Part shown: one piece after another, positions 13,201 to 25,200 of the stretch
How positions within the stretch are numbered: position 1 is the stretch's first letter
How the letters are laid out: every line of letters begins with the position of its first letter
Notes under the pieces: generated by a model
Told to the model about the DNA's origin: nothing
The model's input: only the letters and a program-made list of their open reading frames with translations
Database searches by the model: none
NCBI GenBank assembly: GCA_013399115.1
Contig: VXAA01001394.1
Location: forward strand, 137,615 to 201,614
DNA: 64,000 bases
From: Anseranas semipalmata
Lineage: Eukaryota > Chordata > Aves > Anseriformes > Anseranatidae
Reading direction: 5' to 3'
Program-made: the position numbers and the translations under genes

Positions 13201-16200
13201 TGTAGGCAGTATCAAGTGGGGTTTTGTGTGTTTATGAACATATTCTCAAGCAAGCTATGTTTCTGATGCCAAGGTGAATAACATAAGGACTTAAATTACT
13301 TTTCTGTAAAATTTTTTGTTCACCTGAGCTTTGGAAACATGATGGCATACATAACTAAGGGTTTATCTAATTGTTCTTGGAAGCATGCACTCATTTATTT
13401 ATTTAAAGTTGGTGGGCTTCAGACACCAAACCAATGGAAATTTTGGTCCATAAGAGGGTATATGACTTTCTGAAAAGTAAAAAGGACCTCTGCAAGGAGG
13501 AAAAGGTTGTAGAGTTTAGTTTTAATTTAGGCTTGTGAGTGGGAACCAGATTTCTCTTTTAAAAGAAAAGTTGTATGTGTCTTGCCCATCTTGGCCCATG
13601 TTTCTCCAATTGCTGTTGTTCTCACCCCTGAAAACCCATTTCCTAATTCTCCTTTAATTCTCTTCTGTTGCTGTCTTCTTGGATGTACATGTTACTTAAA
13701 GTCAAAGAACAGTGAGGTAAAGAAATAATGTAAAAGTGGTTGTACAGTGTAGCAGCGTCTGATGCTTTTTTTGGAGGCCTGAAAGTCTGCATAAGCATGG
13801 GAAAACCAGATAGACTACTGAAAATGCTGTGGGTAACTTTTTGGACTTACTGGGCTATGGTAGTAGTTGAGGTAACAAAAAAGTACTGCTTCTTACTTCT
13901 TACAGGTGTTAGCTGGTGAGAGGGGAGATGCTGGAACTAGGACACAGTGCATCCGCAAATGCAAGCCTGTGTAAACCAGCTGGAATATCGTTTCCTGGTA
14001 ATTTACCGGCAGGAGCTGGTAGATAGCACCAAACTGTCCTGCTGATATCTGTGCTTTCTTTCAGTCGACTGTGTGGCAAGTTCTGGGGCGGTTTTATTTA
14101 TCTTTTAAACCTTATGTTATGGAGTGCAGAGTGGTAGAGAGGAGAAAAGATAGCTTTCTGGATTCATGTGATTAATATAGTCCAACGTGCTTAAAAATTT
14201 TTGGCTGTCGCTTGGGAAAAAGTAGCTTCCTTCTGTCTCCATTTAGTCCTTCAGCATCACTTCAGACTCCTGCACAGTTTTCTCTGTGTCATGTTGCTGA
14301 CTGTAGTCAGTGATGGTTATTGAGATGAGCCTGCTTTGCAAAATCCTGTCTGAATAGGAATGTGCAGTCTTCTTTTATTACAGCCATGCTGTGTATCTTT
14401 GGGAACGACAGCGACAAGGGATGAAGGGAAAAGTAATAGGGAAGAGCATAGAGCTTGCTAATATACTACCTTTGATATTTCTCTTGAGGGTCTTGACAGT
14501 TACACATGTGAAATCTGTTTCAGCGTGGTTCTAACTAGTCAATACAGTTACAAGGTTTTGCGATGTTTTTGCATCATGTTTGTGTTATCTTCAATTTCAT
14601 AAATGTGTGTTCACTACTCATAAATGAGGTCATCTAGAAGAAATAGCCACTAGTTGTCTTTGTGTCATGCCTCATGAAATACAGATAACGTCACTGGTCA
14701 CTTCTGGGTTGATCCTGACTGCCATATGCTGTTCTTTTAATCTTTTTTTTTTTTAAATTTCATTATGGGGGAATACTTTTGTACTTTAAAAACAGTTTTG
14801 ATTCACCAGACAATAAAATTTGTATAGTACAAGTCAGAAGTACAGACAATCTTCTGCTATTCCTGATGGTCCTGTTCATCATGAAAGTTCATGTTGAGTT
14901 TTTATACTTTTTAATGACTTTAAGCAATATAGGAAGATTGGTTGTTTGTGAGGAATCCCTAGCAAGTATGCTAAATAACAGATAATGTGCTTTCTCTGTA
15001 ACTTAATTGGTACTGTAGTTCAGAAGCTACAGTCTTTCTCAGGATCTTATTTGTGTAAGTTAGCATGTTCTTAGTAGGATAATATTTACTATCCCAGTAA
15101 TTTTCTTAAAGTAGAACTGTTCAAATATTAGTGATGGAGGATCCTCAACTGTCCAAACTTCCTTGCATGTATGATATGCAATAAGTTCCTTCCATAATTA
15201 TGGAAAAGAGTAATCTGATGATCCCTTTTCATTTTTTTTTTTATTATAGATAGTAATATCCTTTTAATTTTTTTAACCTGAGTTTAAGTAATACTGCAGT
15301 TAAACACTTGCTTGACTCTTCCTGGCCAGAATAAGTCAGGTGTGTTTTTTTTTTTTTTTTCCTCCAGTTAGTTTCATCATTTAAGCCTTGTTTATCTTTT
15401 CTCTGTCAATACTTTCTCTTCCTCAATGTTATTTGACTTCATAAGAGTGTAACAGGCACAGATTTTTTTTGTATCAGAAGGCAAAAGATTTATAATATTC
15501 TATACAGTGCCTGTTACGTTATTTAAAAAAAAAAAGTCACAGGGTGCTTCATGCTGTGGCATTTTTCTGTCCCCACCTACAGTTCAAGCTACGTTAATCT
15601 GTATTTTCAGGATTTGGAGCTTAAGTTCCTCCTATTTCTTACATGAGCAGGAAGAATATTAGGAGGTTCTTGCTCACTTTTTATTCCTACCAAAATTTGT
15701 ACTTTTTCATTTGTCTGCTAGGGGTCAGTGTTCATCTCCGCAGAGCACAGTTAGTTTTAAATCTGCTTGGCTGCCAGAGAATGAAATACAGATGTGATAT
15801 CAAATATTTTTTCAACTAATTATGCTGAGAATAGTTTTGTATGGTTCATATTCAGAGATCTGATTCAGAATGACCTGCATTGGTAAAACATCTGAAAATT
15901 CAATGGGCGTGTTAGAATGTCAAGAGCTGCGGTTGGGATGAAAGCAGACAGCGCTAAATGGTTGCCTAATTCATTCATCAAGTTCTTATTGTGATTTTCT
16001 TAAGGCAGGAAAACTTGCTGTTGATAGAGGCTGGGCAATCAATGTTGGTAAGTACAGATGTAATGCATTAAATGGTACCTAAAACTGTGTTTGAAATTGA
16101 AGTATTTTCGTTCAGCGTGGTGTATATTCAGTTTACAATAACAGAAAGTGACTGGATTGTGTTTAAATAAAATCAACTTTAAAGGAAAAAAATGGTAGAA

Positions 16201-19200
16201 ATACTACGGGATTTGTTTTTAATCCAGTATCACCCATATTGCAGTTTTATAACTAAATAAAATATTTTTTGGAAAGAAAAAGATAACTGGTAAAGATATG
16301 ATATCTATACATAGGGAAAAGTGTTTGGCTTGTAGTGGTGAGAAAAAAAATAAGGAAAAAGATGTCCAGAGTAGATGTAAATATTTCAGTAAAATATTCC
16401 ATTAAATTATACAACAGTTCTAGACCTTATCAGCCAATTAATATATATAACACCAGATCAAGGGATTGGTTGACGTGCAGGACAGTTGGGCTGTACCAGT
16501 TAGTGCCTATTTTGGGCTGTGCAGTTTTTCCTGAAAAAGACTTGAATGAAGAAATAAGTGAAGAATGTAGTGAATATAAATCTGCTCTCCTGCTCATATC
16601 AAAATAGCAGTGCAAAACCAGTAAGCTATTGAAGTAATATTTTGTCATGTAAGACTTAACTTGTCATTTTCACATAGCTCATCAGTTACGGGATTTTCCA
16701 TTATTTCTTACACCTACTTCTTGATATTTGTGAAGGCAATAAATCCTGCCTAGTGTCATCTGTGCAGCTTTCCTGTTTTTTTAAAGCAAATGTCTGCCTT
16801 GAAATTGAAGATTTGCTGTATAAAACATATAATGTAAAATTATCTTTTTATTCCTTCTTTAGTAACAAATAATACTTAAAAATGTAATCTTCTACAAAGC
16901 AAATATCCAATATTAAAAATTAAATACATTAAAAAAAATCCTGTCATTTACTGATATATTAAGGAGGGTTGTTAAATTTCTTGCTTAAGTATTTGTAGTG
17001 GGTTTCTTGGTTAAAATGTTCTTGGTTAATATATAAATAATATGTTTTAGGAGGGGGAGGTCTAAGTACTTTTTGTTATTAATAGTGTGCATCTTTGTTT
17101 TAAAGATCAGTTCTTACAGTTTCTTTCTATTCTGACTGTTTGCAAAAGATGATGGCACATGCAAATAATGATAAGGCCATAGTTCTTAGTTTTGGTATTT
17201 TTTTGACTCGGTGTTCAGCATAGGAAAAGAACTTTCCATGGGTCCTTTGCATTTGCCCATAGCATTAATTGGCTTCATTAGAATGTACTGCTGGGGGATA
17301 TATGAACCAAGTGCAACTCTGACATGCCTGGGAGGAGGTGAACTTTCGAAGCAGTATGTTCAGTCATGTAGGTGCTATGTTGCATGTGTACGTTTCTCAG
17401 TTCCTAATGTAGTTGCTAGATGAAAGGGACAGTTGCCTTCAAACTGGGCATCTGCCGATCCTTTGCATGGTGGCCTGATAGGCCACAAAGGATGTGTACC
17501 CTATGAAACCCCATGAGATGTTTTGTGTTGCTAGGTAGGGGATTGACAGCTCTAGGCGAGATTTTTCCTAAAGAAAAAAAAATGCCTGACCTGATCTCTG
17601 TCTCTTTGTAAAGACTATGTATGTTCCCTAGTATCCAGCTTTTCACCTCTTCAACATTTGTATGTTTAGGGGGTGGCTTTCATCACTGTTCAAGTGAAAA
17701 AGGTGGAGGATTTTGTGTATATGCTGATATCACACTGGCTATTAAGGTAAGAGATATTCTTAAAATTGTATTTTCTACCGTTTGTGCAAATGGAAAAAAT
17801 GTCCACATAAATTCATGAGAACTGTCTAATTTACATATTAATCAGAGAAAATAAAACCTGGAGATGGATAGGAATAGGAAAATGGTGCAATACGTAATGT
17901 TGCAGAGCATAGCACATATGCAGCTATTGTTAAGTGGAAGGGAAGAGTTGCAGGGGTCAGAATCATGAACGTAAATATGAACCACTACAATTGCATTAAT
18001 AATATATTATTGGAAAAAAAAAAAAACACATTCAGTCAAACCAGATTTTTTTAATATCCTCAGTGATAATTATCCCAGCCTTGCAGTTAAGCCTGCAGAT
18101 GCCATGAGTTTTGGTGGTTACAATGAAGACTTATGCAGAGACGGAAATCCTCTCTGAATCAAGCTGCACTGTACAGCCTTCAGAGTGGTTCAAATTCATG
18201 AATAAAAATATGAATGTTTCTAAAATAATCACTGAATGTGAATGAATACATGTGCTATTTAGCTGTTGAAAGGCTGAAGCAAGAGCTTTCTGCAATTAGA
18301 GCTTATTTTTATCAAGTGTACTATGGTATATTTGTATACTAGAATATTTATAAAATATCAGTAATAATCAAAACATAAAAAAGCCCTAATGACTGCAGCA
18401 CACTAAATGACATAACACCCTAATTTCTGTACACTGTAATTTGCAGAAAGTAATCCAGTGTTCTATTTTCTCTATCGTTAAAATACAGATTGAGAAATTA
18501 TAGCGGGTGACAGTTTGTACAAAATCTTTGTATTTTTTACCACATCTGTATTAAAGATAGTAATTTGGCAAAGTTAAGATACAAAGAATTAAAAAAAATA
18601 TTTTTTTCTTTGCAGACATGGAATAACAAATGAGTTCTCATGCTGGCTTAAAAAAATGTCTCTAATGCATACAGTCCCTGCTGCAGCTTTTTAAAAATGG
18701 TGGATTTTACACAGTTGGATGCCATCACAGTGGAGCGTTTTTCCCTTTCTGCTGATAAGCCTTACTTGTGCTATCATTTATGTCTCAGGAAGCTAGCTCC
18801 TCACCATTCTGGGGCCTATACAGCTTCACCCCGTCCCAACCCACAGTTATCGCTGTTGCTTTCTCCACGCTGTTGCTGGTTCCACTCCTGTCTCTGACAG
18901 CACCAGTGCCACAGCTGAAGGTCTGCAGCCTAGTTGGACCTGTCCTTTTCTGTCTGGCTGGTGCGGGATGCAGAGACATACCACCTGTGCTTGCGTAGAG
19001 CTGGCACTGCTACAGCAGCTGAGAGAGCTCGGCCTGTTTCGCTATGAGAAAAGAGAAGACAGAGAGGGCATCTTAGCAATGTGTACAAATATCTGAAGGC
19101 AGGGTGTCAAGAGGGTGGTGCCCTGCGACAAGACGAGGCAATGGGCGCAAACTGCAGCACAGGAAGTTCCAGCTGAATATGAGGGGGCACTTCTTTACTG

Positions 19201-22200
19201 TGAGGGTGACAGAGCACTGGAACAGGTTGCCCAGAGAGGCTGTGGAGTCTCCTTCTCTGGAGATATTCAAAACCTGCCTGGATGCGATCCTGTGCAATGT
19301 GCTCTAGGTGACCCTGCTTGGCAGGGCGGTTGGACTAGATGATCTCCAGAGGTCCCTTCCAACTTCAACCATTCTGTGATTATCCTGGGCTCTGTTGTGT
19401 TATTTGGTGCCATTGGTCTTAGGCCTCATTTGCGGAGCCCAGTTCAGAAGTTAGTGTGATGCTGTAGAAGGATATGTCCATGATCCTACATTAAGTCTGG
19501 TACCTTTTGTGGGAAAGAGGAGATAAGTAGAAAGCTTTTTCTGCCCTCTCTCCACCAACATTTTCTACAGGTAGGTAAATACCTGCACAGATGACTGTTC
19601 ATGCATTTCATATGATGGAAATGTATAGGTTTTTATTATATAATCACAAAAAATATTCATGTGAAAAAATTAGAACTTTTGTAATCAAGTGTTTTGGAGT
19701 CATTTAGCCCCTTATTTGGTGAACAAAATGACATGCATGACATGTGACATTCAAGTTGAAACAATAATATACTGTGCAAACTTCAAGTCTCCGGTTAATC
19801 TGTCACCTACCATCATAACTATCTCTTCATCTTTTCTTTGTTTACGTATTCAGTTCTTATTTGAAAGAGTACCAGGGGTGTCTAAAGCCACAATTATTGA
19901 TCTGGATGCTCACCAGGTGAGTAACTTACCTGTATTCAGTACTGTAGATGTTTTGCTAGAAGTAGAAGTGTGTGATAAAGACCACTTTTTTTCTGATAGT
20001 AACATAAAATGTCAACTCACAGAACGCAAAGTTAATCTTAGACAATGGAAACTGTTAACAGTTCAGTTGTTTAATTATTTTATATTCCCATGGGCTGTTA
20101 AGCCAGTTCAATAAGATTAAACTGAGTTGTAGCTCCATCATGTGGCTAGATGTAAAAATATTTTTGAGTTGCATATTGATCTGTAGCATATAGTCTGAAG
20201 AGTAGTTCAGTATCCCAGAAGAATCTAAAGTTTATTAAAATGGAATTACAGGTAGTTCAGCTGCATGATCATTGCAGCAACCTTTGCAGGAGATGAATTT
20301 GACCTTCAGTGTTTTAATGAAAAGCTTGACTTCAGGCTAATGAAGTAAAGAATACATCTCTCCATCTGCTAGAGTGATTTACTGTGGGTACTAAGAAGAA
20401 ACCTCATCTTTAGCAGGATTTTCAAAATAAATCCTAAAAGGAAAGAAATAGCATTTTTAGAAAAGCAGCTAATGTGTTAAATTTATGTCCAATCTAAAGC
20501 ACAGAAGATATTTTAGTATGTGTAAATAAACCATTTTTTAAGTGGTTCCACTGCAGTGAGGAAGCCTAATGGCTGCAAAAGTGTTCCATCTTCTGTCATT
20601 TCTCTTATCTGCAAGTTAAGGCATCCTAAAATTGCCAGGAAACAAAGGCATAACTTACGCAGCAAGAAGATGCTTTGCGTTTCTGATTCTCTCTGGGCAC
20701 CTTCATCATGGTGTGGATGTTTTTGTTTATGGTCTTTTTTTTTCTTAAGATTTCTTGGAATGTATATTGGTTTTCCGGTGTCACGCTAGTGACCTCAGTT
20801 GGCACACTAAATCACCCCTTTCTGCAACTGCTTCCTTTCTTCGGGGATTAAGAGGTGTGTGAAGTAGTAGCTCAGCAGATCCTTTTAAAGTATGCAGACA
20901 TCTTCAAATTGTGAGTGTCCCAGTTGTTGGTGCATTTGTGAGTTTCACCTTTCATAAGAAAATGGTTCACCCAGAGGCTCTTGTATTCCTGGATTTCTAT
21001 TCATTAACTGTTTCTTTGTGGACCAAAGGTGCTGAAGAAGTAAGTAGGAGCTGCAATTTTTTAGCCTAAAGAAATGTGATGGAATATTCTGGTACTTCCA
21101 GTTCCCCTTATCTCACCAACACTTGAATTATCAAAAGAACTGCAGTCTGATCTTTTATCCTTGTACAAGGATGTAAGTATCCTTGCAGCAGAATCTATCC
21201 TAAATGCTGAAAGTGACGTTTTTATACAACTCGAAAGGTACCTGTTCTGCAGTCCTAGCCACACTTGCTTTTGTGATACTGATGAAAACAATTAGCTTCT
21301 AATTTTCACTTGTCTTGTATGTGCAATAAGATCTATAATTACCTTCATAGAGAGGCTTGTTGATTTTGATAATACCTGCAAGTCTTCAGACTGATGCTGT
21401 CAAAGCCCACAAGACTCTATACCTCAAAATAACCTCCAAGGCTATAAATAAGGAAATGTCACAGGAATTTTAAATATTTGGTCTTTGTACTCTTAATTAC
21501 CTTAGAATTTGCAGATTATGTAGTTCTGCATGAGTGTGGTGGAAAGAACTAACTCTAAATTTCCTTCAGGGAAATGGCCATGAGAGGGACTTCATGAATG
21601 ACGATAGGGTATATATTATGGATGCATACAATAGATATATTTATCCCGGGGATGAATTTGCTAAACGTAAGTATAATTATAATTCATATTCCAAAATGTG
21701 AAAGAAGTACTGTAACATTTAATAACTTTTCCATTTACTAATAGGTCTCCTTGCAACAATGTTAACTAGATTTTTTTTTTTTTGACTTCACATTGAACAT
21801 AATACTTTAAATGATCTTTCTGATATATCACAATAGTGTTAATTCTGTAGTTTTCCCTTGCTTCTAGAATGAAGTGTCATACATTCATTTCTGGAATGCA
21901 AACTGTGGGAATTGGGTGGACAAAAAAAAAAAAGGCATAAGCATCCCTTTGTTCATGTATCAAATGGTAACATTTCTAACGGATGGATTAAGACCAAAAC
22001 AAAGTAAGACCTTGTTAGGAAACTTGAAATACTGAACTTGAGAGGACTGGAGAGTGAATCTGGTGTTTGGTGCTCTAAGTTTCTCACTGTTACTCCTTCA
22101 ACATATTTTTCTGAGTTTTTTTTTTTTTTTTAATGCATAGTATCACTTAAAATTGATAACAAATTCACTTTAGTGTAGATGCACAACGTATAGTCCTACA

Positions 22201-25200
22201 TACCACTTCAGTTATTGTTACTTATGAATATATGCTTGAAATCACTTTCAACCTAAGCTCAAAGGGCTTGTAGGGCTTAGGCCTTCTCATCATTGAGGCA
22301 GATTGTGTTTTCAAAGCTGCTGAAATGATGGGATTACTACAAATTCCATTGAAGCTTTATTTTCCTGGGGGGGAAATGTGTTATGAGCCACATATGTGAC
22401 GGTCATAAAAGTTACTGCTTGAAGAGTCTCACTGTTGTGCCTGTTGATGCATACCCTAAATTTGAGCTGTGTAGAGGTTCCTTCTGGGTTTCTCCTGATA
22501 ACCTGGGATTTCTCAGCTGCCGGCTGTTCCAGGTGCAGGCATACCCTGGCAGCAATACTGTTGGAATGGATCCTAGTATTATTCAATTCTCACCCCTCTC
22601 CTGTGATGCTGGCAGTATTAGCACTCCCTTTCTGCAGATGAAGCATGAGGGGCAAGAGGCTGTGGCCAAAGGCATGTGAATACATAATTCCTTGTAGTTA
22701 GAATAAGGATGCCTAAACAGGAATTTACTGACTAAATTCTTTGAAAATTCTCATGCTAGGTAGCCAGTTGAAAACAAAATCAGAGAGGGAGTCTTTTTGA
22801 CGGGAAGTAGAGGCATGACCTAAGAGTTTGAATCCTTAGGGTAAACCCTAACTAATCTGTCTCCCTGGACCTCTTACTCATGTTCTCCCCCTTTTATTAG
22901 AGAAGTCTATTCTGTACATTTTTCCCCACTTCATTAGGGGGAAAAAAAAGGCTTACTGGCATTGCTTAATTCTTAGCCCTAAGGATCAGCATATTGATTC
23001 CCCGAATGGAAATATTTTGGAATTACACAGAAGCTTAGGAAGAGAAAGGAGAAGATAAATGAGGAAAAAAAAACTATGAAGGGTAGGCATAGAAGGTTGA
23101 CAGCTGAAGTTTAGACCTTGAAAAAGCATTGCTGTTGGTCTGGGTGTCATTTTACTTGTTTTCAAAGCTGTAGAAGTTTATTCACAAATTAGCAAGACAT
23201 GGATGAAAGGGTATGAAATGCAAAAGAGGTGTTCATTCTAACCTATACGTCCATCACTGTACATCAGTAGTCACTCTGATACGGGTAACAACTAATGAAT
23301 GTAGTTCTGTTGTTTTGTGTTGGAGATGAAGACAAGATACCTGCAGCAACATGAATCTTATTCATGTTTGTATCAACTTAATGATATCATCGGAACAATA
23401 CTTGTTTGTTCCCTATGCTAATGCGTTTACCTCTTTCTTAAAGCTCTATCCAGCTAGCAGAATCTTTGCCTTGAAGAGGCTCTAGGTGCTGTTCAGAACA
23501 GCACAGCTCTGCAGACTTTTATGAGCATTTGTATAACAATAAGAGAAGAATTCAGAAACAAAAATCATGGAAACTAATGTTTGATGCAATAAAAATCATG
23601 GAAACAAAAAGAATATCTTACTAATGTTGAACAAAGAAAGCAGGAAAAGAAAGTACCCAGCAGTCACTGGGATAAGTGTCATTGTGTGTTGAATTCATTC
23701 ATGCACACTTGGTGCGTTATGAATCCACACTTAGGATTTTAGAGCTCCAAGTCATTTAAGTCAAGACATGGGGTATGCTGAGGTAGAAATCGTATCTTGA
23801 AACACCTCTAACATAATTTGATTAGTTCAGATTTAGAGTTGCACGTAACTGCCTAAAAGCACAGAAAGCTAGGCTTTATAGCCTTGGCCTTCTTTCCTCT
23901 TCTACCTTCTCAACGCTCCTTTTCTACTTCTAATGCTTTATTAGAAGCATTTCAAATAATTTAATTTAAATTAAGAATAGATATTTGCTCCTTCTGTTAG
24001 GATTATAGGGTAAGAACATTAAATTGTAAATGCTTAGGGAAAAGCTAAATCTTGTTATACATAAAGCAGTTCACGTAAATTCATGATCCCTTGCTGTTAA
24101 GTTTTCGGTGTTGAGACAAAAATAAAACATCCTAATTCGTCTCAGTGGTATTTATCTTGTTTTTTTTTTCCAACTGTTTCTCTGCAATAGCAATTTGTTG
24201 TTCTCTTATGCTTTATTTAGATTACTTAAATTATTTTCTTTGTGATTTCTTTGATTGTTAAACGAATGTGTAGATCAGTCATTTTTCAATAACATTTTCC
24301 ACTTGTTTTAGAGATTTTTTTTTTTCCTGCATTGAATTCTGTCTTCAGTGGAATTTTTTCAAGGTCACTGTGCTTACATTTGCTGCAAAAACAAGTAGTT
24401 GAATAATGTTCTTTAATTGAAGATTCTGTGAAATTGCACTGTATTTACAAAATTTCTGGAATTGTTGTCTTTTTCTTTGCTTACCTAAATCTTTTTTTTT
24501 TCCCTCTTCAAAGCAATGCTTTGTTTGTTTAGTAACACCAAAACTTTTTTAGGTGCCATAAAACGCAAGGTGGAATTAGAGTGGGGTACAGAGGACACAG
24601 AGTATATTCAGAAGGTACATACTCACGTGGAAGGAGCATTAAATGAACTAAAACCTGACATCATTATTTATAATGCTGGGACTGATATTCTGGATGGCGA
24701 TCCATTGGGAGGACTTGCTATTTCACCTCAGGTTTGTATAACACTAAAATATATTCAGACTTTCACTCTTCACTAAATACCGTAGGTGGTCCTGAGAGTG
24801 CGTTACCTGTGGCAATTTCTTAGATGAAGGTAAGACACATACTTCACAGTGAACCAAAACATTTTTCTGTTATAGATACATGTCCGTTGCTCTTTTCCCG
24901 TATGTTTTTTAGTCGTCTTTTCCTGACTAAATATTTCTGTCCTCGTGCCTGTTTAGGGAGGAAATGAATGATAATTAAAATGCACCAATTTTGAACAGCC
25001 AGATAGTGTCCAGAGGTGTATATTTTCACACTGCACCTAACTCTACTTTTCCTGTGGTTCTTCTCTTGCATCTGGTTCTTTCTCTTTTGTTTCTTTTCCC
25101 ATCATACAACCCATCTGTCATTTTTGTCACCTGCCCTCCAGTATGTATCTTACATTTAATTTCCTCTGTAGCATTCCTATTTGTTTTGAACCGTTCTTCT

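Noticed and set aside
19104..19342. Open frames over the CR1 tail
   Set aside because: They lie inside the truncated CR1 3' end and are not host genes.
19854..20114. Open extension of HDAC11 exon 7 beyond its donor
   Set aside because: The strong CAG|GTGAGT donor and continuity of the known protein into exon 8 show that this is intron read-through.
22599..22690. Possible second MIR-like fragment
   Set aside because: Only a faint resemblance to the reversed MIR core; too diverged to support by eye.
24516..24552. ATG upstream of exon 9 in an open frame
   Set aside because: It lies in the intron before the TTTTTTAG acceptor; the exon 8 to exon 9 join accounts for the protein.
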